Assembly: GCF_000159435.1 (NCBI RefSeq)
Contig: NZ_GG693412.1
Span: forward strand, 212,867-260,907
Reading direction: 5' to 3'
Source of the DNA: Limosilactobacillus vaginalis DSM 5837 = ATCC 49540
GTDB taxonomy: Bacteria > Bacillota > Bacilli > Lactobacillales > Lactobacillaceae
DNA length: 48,041 nt
Positions 1-8,810 of the stretch are shown here, piece after piece; position 1 is the stretch's first letter; every line of letters begins with the position of its first letter. A program made the translations under genes and the position numbers. The notes beneath the pieces were generated by a model that was not told where the DNA came from, ran no database searches, and was given only the letters and a program-made list of their open reading frames with translations.

Positions 1-214
1 GGAATTCACCATCTGTAACAGCATTTAAACCGGCTGCTTCTTCCTTATTAACTAATTCGGTAATACATTGGTTTTCAACTTCTGTGAGTTGTTCTTGGTT
101 AATCTTTCCTTGGGCAAAATCATTACGAGCTTCCTTTAGCTTTTGCGGACGAAGGAAACTACCAACAATATCATAACGGAATGGTGAAGTAGTGCGAGTT
201 GTAAATTGAGTCAT
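1..214 (-). CDS. Methionine synthase-like (MetE/YxjG family), N-terminal part only
   Basis: The reading frame on the minus strand starts at the ATG at 212-214 and runs off the window edge after about 71 codons. The N-terminus contains FRYDIVGSFLRPQKLKEAR, typical of the short cobalamin-independent methionine synthase-like proteins (MetE C-terminal domain, YxjG/YxjH family). These are thought to transfer a methyl group from a folate or other donor to homocysteine. A GAAAGGA ribosome site lies about 8 bases before the ATG. A Met-type T-box leader precedes the gene, which independently supports a methionine-related role. The zinc-binding residues lie in the missing part, so catalysis cannot be judged. 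Confidence 0.8.
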   Translation of the reverse strand, partial: MTQFTTRTTSPFRYDIVGSFLRPQKLKEARNDFAQGKINQEQLTEVENQCITELVNKEEAAGLNAVTDGEF

Positions 215-264
215 ATTGAATACATCCTTTCTTTTTCAGATAAGTTCAGGAAATAAGAGTAAAT

Positions 265-552
265 AAAAAGTCCCTAGGAAAAGCAATTTAACTCTTCCTA
301 GGGACGTCAATTTCAATCATTCAGAAATAACGTGTTACCACCCTATTTTGATCAGGCCTCACAACCTAATCCTCAGTAGGTACACCCGAAGGTAAACCTA
401 GACGTTTTATCGGTCGTCAATCGTGAACAACTAACTAAATAATAGCTCATCGTTCGTAAGTGCTCCAAGACCATCTTCGTCAAAGTTCTCCAGATTGCTT
501 CTCATCTAACGCAACTCTCTGTGCTGAATTTCTAAGACTACTCATCTTTTCA
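265..552 (-). promoter_or_regulatory. T-box riboswitch, methionine specifier
   Basis: Read on the minus strand, this leader has a Stem I with an AGAGAG bulge motif. A specifier context GAAGATGG places ATG (Met) at 474-472. The T-box core GGTGGTAACACG is at 342-331. A perfect 11-bp terminator stem (305-295 with 280-270) is followed by five T at 269-265. Uncharged tRNA-Met should stabilise the antiterminator and switch on the methionine synthase-like gene. The specifier was assigned by position and context, not by folding. Confidence 0.9.
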
Positions 553-579
553 ATGCAATTTGTAAATTCGATTGTCATT

Positions 580-608
580 ATATTAAAATATTCTCATTTT
601 AATGTCAA
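580..608 (-). promoter_or_regulatory. Promoter of the Met T-box transcript
   Basis: On the minus strand, TTGACA (608-603) and TAATAT (585-580) are separated by 17 bases. The pair sits just upstream of the T-box Stem I. Confidence 0.7.
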
Positions 609-706
609 CGATTAATTTTCATTATTTTAAAAATTAAGTTCAATTGGTTCGTTAACTGGGTGGCTACAGCGACTGAATGTATTAAATTAGGGATTTAAAA
701 AAGATA

Positions 707-756
707 TTGACAATTAATAATTAGCGAGTTAAATTAAAACACAATTAAATTATAAT
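707..756 (+). promoter_or_regulatory. Promoter region of the panE T-box transcript
   Basis: TTGACA at 707-712 is followed after 17 bases by TAAATT at 730-735. A perfect TATAAT lies at 751-756 but without a good -35. Either could start the leader, whose Stem I begins near 771. The two divergent T-box promoters are about 100 bp apart. Confidence 0.55.
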
Positions 757-770
757 TATAAAACACATTG

Positions 771-1029
771 ACAAGAAGAGTAGTTAGGATCATGTTTACA
801 GAGAGTCCTTGGTTGATGAAAAAGGATAACCTGATGTTAATGAAAATCACTTTGAGTGCCAGGATGAAGTTAGTAATCTGCGGTGGGAGTAGCCCATTAT
901 CGCTACCGTGTTTAGTTTATGATGACTGAACATTTGAGGTTAATGGTGTGAGCTATTAACGAATAAAAGGTGGTAACACGCAGGAGCGTCCTTGAGGTTG
1001 ATTAATCAATCTTAAGGCGCTTTTTTTGT
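771..1029 (+). promoter_or_regulatory. T-box riboswitch, probable isoleucine specifier
   Basis: Stem I begins near GAAGAGTAG and includes ACAGAGAG. The specifier loop context is GAAAATCAC, giving ATC (Ile) at 846-848. The T-box core GGTGGTAACACG is at 969-980. A terminator hairpin (985-1021) ends in TTTTTTT. The leader lies directly ahead of the PanE-type reductase at 1105. The codon reading rests on alignment to the usual GAA-NNN-A specifier loop and should be tested by folding. Confidence 0.85.
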
Positions 1030-1104
1030 TTATGGGTTACCGCTCGGCAAGAAAACTTTATTACTGAGACTTACTTGTGAGCTAAAGAAAGGGAGTTAGA
1101 TATT

Positions 1105-2055
1105 ATGAAGTTTACAGTAGTTGGTGCTGGAGCAATGGGTCTCCGCTTTGGTGTATTGTTACAAGAAGCAGGAAATGAAGTTGATTTTGTTGAAGGTTGG
1201 CAGCCACACTATGAACAAATGAAAAAACAAGGCGGGGTTTATGTCACTCGGGAACGACAAAATAAGCACCTTGTTCCCGTTAATGTGTATACACCAGAAG
1301 AATACACGGCAACCGATGCGGACTTTGTGTTCTTTGAACTGAAGCAGATGCAATTGGATGAAATGCTGGAACGGTGTAAGCATTTCTTCAAAGATCAGTA
1401 TTGTTTAACCGCGATGAACGGGATGGGGCACGTTGAGAAATTGCTTAAATACTTCCCCAAAGAAAAGCTAACTGCTGGAACTGCACTTGTGGCAACCATC
1501 TTGACTGGCCCAGGTGAAGTAGAATTTGTTGGTAAGCCAGGGATGGGAACTACCAATTGGGCAAACTATACTGAGAAGCCGAATGCTAAAACAGATGAGT
1601 TAATGGCAGAATTAGAAAAAGCAAACTTCAACCCGTCATTGAAGGATAATTTCATGGGAACTTTAATGGCTAAGGTAGTCTTTAACTCAGTAGTTAATAC
1701 TTTATGTACAATGTTTGAAATCACAATGGGTGAATATGCTTCCTTTGAGAAGGCAGATGAATTGTCCCGGCAATTAATTGATGAAGCCTATGATGTTTGC
1801 GAACGGGCAGGGGTTCAACTAGTTAATACTCGGGAGGAAGAGTTAGAGAGCGTTAACTATGTTTCTAAAGTTGGGAACCCGCACCACTATCCATCAATGT
1901 ATCAGGATATGAGCCATAACCGTCCAGTAGAGGTTGATTACATCAACGGTTACTTTGTGAAGCTTGGGCGAAAATACCATTATGAAGCAAAGACGCATAA
2001 CTTTGTGACTAACCTAGTTCACCTTGCAGAAGCTACGCGGGAACATCGGAAATAA
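1105..2055 (+). CDS. panE: PanE-family reductase (2-dehydropantoate 2-reductase or branched-chain 2-oxoacid reductase)
   Basis: This 316-residue protein starts with the Rossmann motif GAGAMG (residues 8-13). The C-terminal helical domain carries the conserved lysine within LMAKVVFNS. Family members reduce ketopantoate to pantoate with NADPH. In lactococci a PanE homologue instead reduces branched-chain 2-oxoacids to hydroxy acids. The gene stands alone, with no panB, panC or panD nearby, and is preceded by an apparent Ile T-box. That fits the branched-chain oxoacid role better than vitamin synthesis, but this is inference from context. The start ATG follows an AAAGGGAG site, and a strong terminator follows the stop. 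Confidence 0.85.
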   Translation: MKFTVVGAGAMGLRFGVLLQEAGNEVDFVEGWQPHYEQMKKQGGVYVTRERQNKHLVPVNVYTPEEYTATDADFVFFELKQMQLDEMLERCKHFFKDQYCLTAMNGMGHVEKLLKYFPKEKLTAGTALVATILTGPGEVEFVGKPGMGTTNWANYTEKPNAKTDELMAELEKANFNPSLKDNFMGTLMAKVVFNSVVNTLCTMFEITMGEYASFEKADELSRQLIDEAYDVCERAGVQLVNTREEELESVNYVSKVGNPHHYPSMYQDMSHNRPVEVDYINGYFVKLGRKYHYEAKTHNFVTNLVHLAEATREHRK

Positions 2056-2086
2056 AATAAAGAAGCTGAAAATTACTGGTAATAGT

Positions 2087-2127
2087 AAGAGCCTTGGAAA
2101 AATTATTTTCCAAGGCTCTTCATTTTT
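2087..2127 (+). terminator. Terminator after panE
   Basis: Arms AAGAGCCTTGGAAAA (from 2087) and TTTTCCAAGGCTCTT (2106-2120) form a near-perfect stem followed by CATTTTTTG. Confidence 0.85.
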
Positions 2128-2141
2128 TGTACTTGCCGATC

Positions 2142-3572
2142 CTACAAGTTTGGATCCATCTTAAAGGTTAAATTAGAAAGCTCGGTTCCTTGAGTCATTA
2201 AATCAAACAACAATTCCTTTGCCTTAGCGTTGCAGTGACTCGCAATTTCATGATTTTGACCAGTAAGGTAAGTTGTGAGTTGCTTACATTCAAGTTTCTT
2301 AGCGTGTTCATCAACCTCGTGAATCTTTCGTCGGCACCATTCACCAAGTCCTTTTTGGAAGTCGAGATCAGCCTGATTAAATTCGCTGTAATGGGATTCA
2401 ACGACCATTGCAAGGGCTTCATTAAGCCAAAAAGCACTCTTCAAATCCATCTTTTTTGGCAACTCACGGTATGAAACATCGGTATCATCCGCGTTAGCAA
2501 AGAATGGAACATAGGCATTGAAGCTTGGAACTCCCATTTCGATCCATTGGACAGCGGCATGCTTTGAATCAACGCTATTTCTCATTTGAAGAATATGTGA
2601 TTGAGCAGTCCGGGAAAGGGAAATTGCCCGGTAGACTTTTCGATCGTGCTCATTACCGTCACCGAGTGGATCGTACTTTGTTTCATTGTAGTGGGACTTC
2701 AAAATATATTGGATATCTTCAACCGCAATTTTTCGTTCTGGCTTCCGGATAAAAGGCATCTCTGAAGATTCAGGTGTTTGGTTAGCAGCAGCAACAGGAT
2801 TGAAGTAGCGTTGGACAAACCAAACTCGGGGAGTATTGTAATGATGATCGAATTGGGTATTTGTCCCAAAAATATGACGGAAATTCCATTGATCATTGTC
2901 CGGATTTAAACCATGAAGATTAACAAACTCTTCAATTCCATCGGACCACATGTAGTTATCTGAATCTTCAAAGTTAATTTTTTCAATGACAATTTGGTTA
3001 GCAGCGACAGCATAGCAATCATCAGGAATCCGAACTGCTACCCAGTGGTGTCCAGTAGCAATTTCCATGTACCAGACCTCGTTTTGGTCGTTAAATTGGA
3101 CGCCGTTACCTTCAGCAGACCCATACTTTGACACTAACTTGCCCAGATATTCTACGCCTTAACGGGCACTATGGATGTATGGCAGGACAAGGTTAGTCAT
3201 TGAGTCTTCAGCTAGACCATTCTTAATGTATGGATCGTAGGCGAGAACACGATCGTTAGCGTAAACACTTTCGGTGGCACTTTCACCAACATTTGCTTCG
3301 TTAAACCCATCTTCTTCATTTGGCCCCATGCTTTGGTCACCACTTGGTGTTGCAGTGTAGCGCATTCCGGTTGCTGGTAATTTGACGGTTAGTTTATTGT
3401 ATGGTGAAACATATGTCTCGTCTCGGCCAGAAACTGCTGGTTGAACGATAAACCGTTTTGGTTCGATTGCAACTACCCGGTCTTCATTTCGGGCAATAAA
3501 AGTTGAACCATCCATTGAAGCTTTCTTGCCAACCATAATGGACGTACATGCAGAATTTTTAAAACGAGTCAT
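2142..3572 (-). pseudogene. pepD: C69-family dipeptidase, interrupted by an in-frame stop
   Basis: Two open frames in the same phase (3572-3159 and 3134-2142) together give a 476-codon dipeptidase of normal family length. The N-terminus has SACTSIMVGKKASMDGST, with the Cys that acts as nucleophile in C69 peptidases, followed by FIARNEDR. The frame is broken by a TAA at 3161-3159 between PYIHSAR and GVEYLGKLVSKYG. Homologues normally have Glu here, so one G-to-T change (GAA to TAA) explains it. No frameshift is present. The gene has a good ribosome site (AAAGGGGA) and otherwise looks intact, so the loss appears recent. Readthrough or a sequencing error cannot be excluded. Confidence 0.88.
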
Positions 3573-3654
3573 TAAATCAGATCCCCTTTGTGTAATAATC
3601 CAAAAGTTCTATCTTCTTTTATTTTACACTTTCGAGGCTGGGATCTAAAAAATG

Positions 3655-4368
3655 TTATTTTACTAGCTTATAACCAAAGCCACGAACCGTTAATAGGTGA
3701 TCTGGTTTATGTGGATCATCCTCAAGTTTATCCCGGAGATGACTGATATGGATATCGACAATTCGGGAAGTATCAAGAATATCGTATCCCCACACACCAT
3801 TTACGAGTTGTTCCCGACTGAGTACCTGATCGTGATGTTCAATTAAGTAAGCGAGCAGTTGAAACTCTTTAGGAGTAAGCTCAACTGGCAAATCGTTCTT
3901 AGTGACAGTGTAATTTCCCTGATCGATTTGCCATGAACCGATTGAAGCTATTTGTGGTGAACTTCTTTTTTTAACAGGCGCAGACTCCTTTAGCTTTAAC
4001 TGCTGATAAAGCCACAGCCGTTGTTCGATTAATGGTTGGATGATGCGTTCATTAAACGGAAACAAAATCAGATCATCCACTCGTGCTTTATAAAGCTTTC
4101 GCTGAATTCGTTCTGTTAGTTTGGTCGCAAAAGCAATGATTGGACCATGAACCTGCTCGCGGATCAAGGTCATTGTCGCGATTGTGGTATCTAGGGTTGT
4201 GTCAGTAAGATCCCAGAAGATCCCCGTAATTGGCTGCTTTTCAAGTTCAACCACTAATCCGGTTGGTGTTGTAATTTGGCTAAGAGTCCACCGTGCTTTT
4301 TTACAGAGGGTGGTTAGTTGCTGAGTTAATTCAGTGTTCTGACTCATTAGTAAAAATTTGTTAGTCAT
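3655..4368 (-). CDS. phoP: PhoP/OmpR-type response regulator with degenerate receiver
   Basis: This is a 237-residue protein. The C-terminal winged helix (about 138-237) is well conserved, with LTPKEFQLLAYL, LSREQLVNGVWG and TVRGFGYKL. The receiver half keeps Asp53 (IFWDLTD) but lacks the acidic Mg-binding pair, having Ser-Gln-Asn at 9-11. It also lacks the conserved Lys, with LFPF at 102-105 in place of KPF. I chose the ATG at 4368 because GGAGAAG lies just before it; a TTG four codons upstream overlaps that site. The gene is divergent from the pst operon across a 113-bp region with Pho boxes, so it likely controls phosphate uptake and perhaps itself. No histidine kinase gene is adjacent. 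Confidence 0.85.
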   Translation of the reverse strand: MTNKFLLMSQNTELTQQLTTLCKKARWTLSQITTPTGLVVELEKQPITGIFWDLTDTTLDTTIATMTLIREQVHGPIIAFATKLTERIQRKLYKARVDDLILFPFNERIIQPLIEQRLWLYQQLKLKESAPVKKRSSPQIASIGSWQIDQGNYTVTKNDLPVELTPKEFQLLAYLIEHHDQVLSREQLVNGVWGYDILDTSRIVDIHISHLRDKLEDDPHKPDHLLTVRGFGYKLVK

Positions 4369-4382
4369 ATTCTTCTCCAAAA

Positions 4383-4449
4383 TTTACACAACTTTTACAA
4401 TGCGAAGATTAAATATTTACATCGACTTGATATTCTCTATTTGTATCAT
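4383..4449 (+). promoter_or_regulatory. Pho boxes and promoter of the pst operon
   Basis: TTTACA occurs at 4383-4388, 4394-4399 and 4416-4421, with a degenerate AAGATT at 4405. The starts are therefore on an exact 11-bp period, as for PhoP boxes in Bacillus. A -10-like TATCAT lies at 4444-4449 without a good -35, the usual form of an activated Pho promoter. The span also covers the upstream region of the divergent regulator. Confidence 0.7.
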
Positions 4450-4481
4450 ATGAAGTTGACGAAAACAACTAGGGAGATAAG

Positions 4482-5354
4482 ATGAAAAGAATAATCACGG
4501 GGATTATCGGTGCAGCAATAATTATCGGATTAGGAGCCGGTTGGGTTGCAGCGAAAAAACAACCGCCTCAAGAAAAAATCACAATTGTTGGTTCTACTGC
4601 CCTTCAGCCACTAACTGAAGCAGTTGTTGAAAACTATCGAAAGGTAAAGTCACGGACGAGTATTACTGTCCAAGGTGGCGGATCTGGGACCGGATTGAGT
4701 CAGGTTCAAGCTGGAGCAGTTAATGTTGGTTCATCAGACATCTTTGCGGATCAGCAGGATGGGATTAATGAAAAGAAGCTCATGGATCATATCGTTGCAG
4801 TTTCTGGAATTGTTCCAATTGTAAACCAGAAACTGGGAATTAATAATCTATCGCTTAAACAATTGCGACAAATTTATACGGGAAAGATCACGAACTGGCA
4901 ACAAGTCGGTGGACCTAATTTACCAATCACGGTGATTAATCGGGCTGCTGGAAGCGGTACTCGGGTAGCATTTGAACAGGTAGTCCTCAAGAATGGTGAG
5001 CGGTCAGTCAATGCTCAAGAACAAGATTCGAACGGGACTGTAAAAGAAATTGTCAAGAATACTCCGGGATCAATTAGTTACATTTCCTTTGCTTACCTTA
5101 ACGGCCAAGTTCAGCCAGTAAAAATTAATGGAGTTGCGCCAACGGCAAAGAATGTTACGACAAATAAGTGGCCATTATGGTCATATGAGCACATGTATAC
5201 TCAGAAAAAGCCAACTAAGGCAACTAAAGAGTTTATTAATTACATGCAAACGAAGAAGGTTCAACAATCATTAGTCGAGGATGCAAACTACATTAATATT
5301 CATGATATGAAAGTCCAACGAACAGCGGACGGGAAGACAAGGATAAAGGAGTAA
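4482..5354 (+). CDS. pstS: Phosphate ABC transporter, substrate-binding protein
   Basis: This 290-residue periplasmic-type binding protein is the first gene of the pst operon. Phosphate-binding motifs are visible: GSTALQP (37-43), GGGSGTG (65-71) and AAGSGTR in the second lobe. A hydrophobic N-terminal segment (about 5-24) should export or anchor it. Gram-positive PstS proteins usually have a lipobox with Cys after the signal. Here the segment ends GLGAGWVAAKK and I see no Cys in the protein, so anchoring must be by an uncleaved helix, or the protein is released. It ends 3 bases before pstC. Confidence 0.95.
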   Translation: MKRIITGIIGAAIIIGLGAGWVAAKKQPPQEKITIVGSTALQPLTEAVVENYRKVKSRTSITVQGGGSGTGLSQVQAGAVNVGSSDIFADQQDGINEKKLMDHIVAVSGIVPIVNQKLGINNLSLKQLRQIYTGKITNWQQVGGPNLPITVINRAAGSGTRVAFEQVVLKNGERSVNAQEQDSNGTVKEIVKNTPGSISYISFAYLNGQVQPVKINGVAPTAKNVTTNKWPLWSYEHMYTQKKPTKATKEFINYMQTKKVQQSLVEDANYINIHDMKVQRTADGKTRIKE

Positions 5355-5357
5355 ACG

Positions 5358-6257
5358 ATGGATGATTTAAAAAAACAGTTAAGTCAGCCTTCAATTGAAA
5401 GCAAGCAGGAGTGGGTCGGTAAATTGATCAGCTACCTGGCAATTATTTTGATTGGTGGATTGGTAGGAACGATCTTAATTTTTCTTACCCTTAAAGGAAT
5501 CGCGCTCTTTAAGGATAATGGGGTGTCAATCTGGCATTTTTTAACAAGTACTGACTGGCAACCGAGTCACCATCACTATGGCGCATTGCCGATGATCATT
5601 ACTTCATTTAGTGTGACAGTCTTTTCGGGAATTATAGCCTTACCACTAGCATTGGTGGTTGCAATTGCGATTACAGAAATGCTCCCGAAAAAGACTTATC
5701 AGTATCTTCAGCCATTAATTGAATTACTTGTGGGGATCCCTTCTGTAGTATATGGATACCTTGGCTTGACCGTAATTGTTCCTAATCTTCGGCAAGTGTT
5801 TGGGGGAACGGGGTTTGGAATTCTGGCAGCAACGAGTGTTCTTTTCCTAATGATTCTCCCAACAATGACGTCAATGATCATTGATAGTTTACAAGCTGTC
5901 CCGCAAAAGTATCGGCAAGCATCGGCCGGGTTAGGGGCAACACGGTGGCAGACTATTTCCCGGGTAATAATTCCGAGTGCGAAGAGCGGGATTTTAACGG
6001 CAATGGTATTTGGAATGGCACGGACGTTTGGTGAGGCATTAGCGGTCCAAATGGTAATTGGAAATACAACCATTGTGCCAAAGAGCTTGATGGAATCCTC
6101 AGCCACGCTCACGAGTGTTTTAACAACGGGAATCGGAAATACAGTGATGGGAACAGCATCGAATAATGCATTATGGTCGCTGGCATTAATCCTTCTTGTG
6201 ATGTCCTTGACATTTAACTTATTAATGCGGTTGGTAAGTAAGAAAGGAGCAAGATAA
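5358..6257 (+). CDS. pstC: Phosphate ABC transporter permease PstC
   Basis: This 299-residue membrane protein has about six predicted helices. The typical permease loop (EAA region) is seen around QASAGLGATRWQTISRVI, and FGEALAVQMVIGN follows. It forms the membrane channel together with PstA. Its stop codon overlaps the pstA start (TAATG), indicating translational coupling. Confidence 0.95.
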   Translation: MDDLKKQLSQPSIESKQEWVGKLISYLAIILIGGLVGTILIFLTLKGIALFKDNGVSIWHFLTSTDWQPSHHHYGALPMIITSFSVTVFSGIIALPLALVVAIAITEMLPKKTYQYLQPLIELLVGIPSVVYGYLGLTVIVPNLRQVFGGTGFGILAATSVLFLMILPTMTSMIIDSLQAVPQKYRQASAGLGATRWQTISRVIIPSAKSGILTAMVFGMARTFGEALAVQMVIGNTTIVPKSLMESSATLTSVLTTGIGNTVMGTASNNALWSLALILLVMSLTFNLLMRLVSKKGAR

Positions 6258-7138
6258 TGAGTCCAGAGCGAGTTGACAGAATAGCAACTGGGGTAATACT
6301 GGGGCTAGCAGGATTGGTCGGGTTGGTAATCCTCAGTTTGTTAATTTACATTTTGGCAATGGGACTTCCCAATATTTCTTGGCACTTCTTAACGGCTAAT
6401 GCTGAATCATTTGCTGCAGGTGGCGGAATTCGTGATCAGCTTTTTAACTCCCTTTATTTAGTTGTTTTGACCCTAATCGTTTCAGTTCCGTTAGCGCTTT
6501 GTGCGGCAATTTATTTGAGTGAATATGCTCCAGAAAATCGGTGGACACAAATGCTTCGGCTGGCAATTGAGGTTTTAAGTTCTTTACCTTCCGTAGTAGT
6601 TGGCCTGTTTGGCTACTTAGTTTTTGTCCTGCAGTTTGGTTTTGACTTTTCGTTGTTAGCAGGGGCATTAGCGTTAACGATCTTAAACTTGCCAATCTTG
6701 ACCCGTAGTTGTGAGGATGCTCTTCAACAAGTCCCGTATTTACAACGGCAAGCGGGACTAGGGTTAGGAATGTCAAAATGGCGCGTCACGACTAAGATTG
6801 TTCTTCCTGCAGCACTGCCAGGGATCATTACTGGCGCAATACTAAGTGCTGGACGGATCTTCGGTGAAGCGGCCGCATTAATATATACTGCGGGGCAAAG
6901 TTCTCCAGCAATTAACTATGCTGACTGGAATCCTTTTAAGCCAACAAGTTTCCTGAACCCAATGCGACCAGCAGAAACATTGGCGGTTCATATCTGGAAA
7001 GTGAATAGTGAGGGGCTAGTTCTTGATGCTCGAGCAGTTTCCAATGGATCGGCTGCGGTATTAATTATTACGATTCTGTTGTTTAATCTTGTTGCCCGCT
7101 ATGTTGGCCACCGAATTAAGCAACGTTTAGCTAAGTAA
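6257..7138 (+). CDS. pstA: Phosphate ABC transporter permease PstA
   Basis: This 293-residue protein has about six membrane helices. The permease signature region reads [19 protein letters not shown], followed by [15 protein letters not shown], which is characteristic of PstA. Its ATG overlaps the pstC stop by one base. It pairs with PstC to form the channel energised by PstB, whose gene begins 10 bases downstream after AAGGAG. Confidence 0.95.
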   Translation: MSPERVDRIATGVILGLAGLVGLVILSLLIYILAMGLPNISWHFLTANAESFAAGGGIRDQLFNSLYLVVLTLIVSVPLALCAAIYLSEYAPENRWTQMLRLAIEVLSSLPSVVVGLFGYLVFVLQFGFDFSLLAGALALTILNLPILTRSCEDALQQVPYLQRQAGLGLGMSKWRVTTKIVLPAALPGIITGAILSAGRIFGEAAALIYTAGQSSPAINYADWNPFKPTSFLNPMRPAETLAVHIWKVNSEGLVLDARAVSNGSAAVLIITILLFNLVARYVGHRIKQRLAK

Positions 7139-7148
7139 GGAGAAACAA

Positions 7149-7904
7149 ATGCAAACAAGTACAGCTTTAGAAACTAAAAACCTTCAAGTCCTTTATGGTG
7201 AGAAGCATGTTGCTCACGATATTAACCTAAAGTTCCCCCAAAATAAAATTACAGCATTAATTGGCGCCTCTGGTTCGGGTAAATCGACAGTATTGCGGAG
7301 TTTGAATAGGATGAACGATGATTTTGCAACGGTAAAGGGAGAAATTAATTTCCACGGGGTAAATATCAACCAACCGAGAGTTAATGTTTACCGGGTTCGC
7401 CAGCGGATCGGAATGGTTTTCCAGCAGCCAACACCATTTCCGATGTCAATTTATGAAAACGTGATCTATGGCCTTAGGTTAGCAGGCGAAAAGGATCGAC
7501 GGGTACTTGACCAGCGAGTTGAAGAAAGCCTTCGTCAGGCAGCGTTGTGGGATGAAGTAAAGGATCAATTAAAATCTAGTGCGCTTGCGCTTTCGGGAGG
7601 ACAACAACAGCGACTTTGCATTGCCCGGACATTAGCAGTTCGACCAGAAATTATTCTAATGGATGAACCGACCAGTGCCCTTGATCCAGTTTCAACTTCG
7701 CAAATTGAGGATACTTTAGTACAATTGAAAGAGCAATTAACGATTATTATGGTAACCCACAACATGCAGCAGGCATCGCGCTCAGCAGACTGGACTGCAT
7801 TTATGCATCAGGGACACCTTATTGAGTTTGATAAGACGGCAAATATTTTTATGAATCCACGAGAACAAAAAACTGCTGATTATTTAAGCGGTAAATTTGG
7901 TTAG
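7149..7904 (+). CDS. pstB: Phosphate ABC transporter ATPase PstB
   Basis: This 251-residue ATPase has Walker [10 protein letters not shown], the Q-loop in [11 protein letters not shown] (the PFPMS form is typical of PstB), the signature LSGGQQQR, Walker B IILMDEP and the switch His in MVTHNMQQ. It powers phosphate uptake through PstC/PstA. Many lactobacilli carry two tandem pstB genes; only one is present here. phoU follows after an AGGAGGA site. Confidence 0.96.
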   Translation: MQTSTALETKNLQVLYGEKHVAHDINLKFPQNKITALIGASGSGKSTVLRSLNRMNDDFATVKGEINFHGVNINQPRVNVYRVRQRIGMVFQQPTPFPMSIYENVIYGLRLAGEKDRRVLDQRVEESLRQAALWDEVKDQLKSSALALSGGQQQRLCIARTLAVRPEIILMDEPTSALDPVSTSQIEDTLVQLKEQLTIIMVTHNMQQASRSADWTAFMHQGHLIEFDKTANIFMNPREQKTADYLSGKFG

Positions 7905-7915
7905 GAGGATGTAGG

Positions 7916-8614
7916 ATGGGTGCAATTTTTAACGATGAATTAAAGCGACTCCGTGGCCACTTTATGGAGATGGGGATCGATGCTAGTGAACAGATTTATC
8001 AAGCAACGAAGGCGTTTACAGAGAGCGATACAGTATTGGCAGAGCAAGTCCTAAAAACTGATCCTAAGATTAATGATGAGGAAATTAATCTTGAAAAAGA
8101 AGCGCTTAAGTTAATGGCGTTACAACAACCTGTAGCAAGCGATTTTCGAAAAATTATTAGTATTTTGAAGGCAAGTAGCGACATTGAACGGTTAGGCGAT
8201 TATGCATCCCACATTGCTCGGGCAGCCATTCATTTAAGCGATCGGGAGCATAATGAAGAAATTGAAGAACAGATTGAAAAGATGATGATGATTGTTCGGG
8301 AGATGTTAGAACGGGTTCTGGATGCATATGTTTATACTGATGAACAAAAAGCCTATGAGGTTGCTAATGAAGATTTAAAAGTTGACTTAATCTATGTTCA
8401 ACAGCAACGGGCAATTATGAATGCATTGGTAAAAGCAGGGCAGAACGTTAAAACGTATGGTGATTACCTTTCTGTAATTCGTTACCTTGAGCGTGCCGGC
8501 GATCATATTGTGAACCTTGCAGAATGGATTATTTATAGTGGTTCAGGGAAGCTGGTAGAGTTGAACCCTGGAAAGGCTGATCCAACGATGGTTAAACGGA
8601 AACTACAAAAATAA
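7916..8614 (+). CDS. phoU: Phosphate transport regulator PhoU
   Basis: This 232-residue all-helical protein is made of two PhoU repeats. The metal-binding patterns are visible as DIERLGDYASHIAR in the first repeat and YLERAGDHIVNLAEW in the second. PhoU restrains Pst activity and, in species with PhoR, signals phosphate sufficiency to the kinase. With no kinase in this cluster, a direct effect on PstB or on the degenerate PhoP-like protein is plausible but unproven. It is the last gene of the operon. Confidence 0.95.
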   Translation: MGAIFNDELKRLRGHFMEMGIDASEQIYQATKAFTESDTVLAEQVLKTDPKINDEEINLEKEALKLMALQQPVASDFRKIISILKASSDIERLGDYASHIARAAIHLSDREHNEEIEEQIEKMMMIVREMLERVLDAYVYTDEQKAYEVANEDLKVDLIYVQQQRAIMNALVKAGQNVKTYGDYLSVIRYLERAGDHIVNLAEWIIYSGSGKLVELNPGKADPTMVKRKLQK

Positions 8615-8630
8615 TCATAGTCCGAATAAA

Positions 8631-8790
8631 AAAAGGCTGTGACATAAGCTCTATTACTTAGATAAAACACGAACAACGCAGTACACAAATGAGCTCCAGT
8701 GCTCGGTAAGATCCGAACTCTGGAGCTCTATTTGTGCTTGCGGGGGCGTGAAAACGAAGTCATAAATGACTTCTGTCACGCTCCCTTTTC
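8631..8790 (+). repeat. Two-hairpin interspersed element acting as pst operon terminator
   Basis: The stretch begins with GGCTGTGACATAAGCTC. Hairpin 1 pairs CACAAATGAGCTCCAG (ending 8699) with CTGGAGCTCTATTTGTG (ending 8736) and has an inner TCGG/CCGA stem. Hairpin 2 pairs a GGG(G)GCGTGA...GAAGTCA arm (8742-8762) with TGACTTCTGTCACGCTCCC (8767-8785) and is followed by TTTT. The second hairpin would terminate the pst transcript. The size and modular form suggest an interspersed element, but only one copy is in the window. Confidence 0.55.
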
Positions 8791-8810
8791 GAATGTATTA
8801 AAGACGGACC

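Noticed and set aside
5953-5966. Third copy of the CCCGGG palindrome in pstC
   Set aside because: It differs from ATTTCCCGGGAAAT in the right arm and is inside coding sequence, so it is a chance resemblance.
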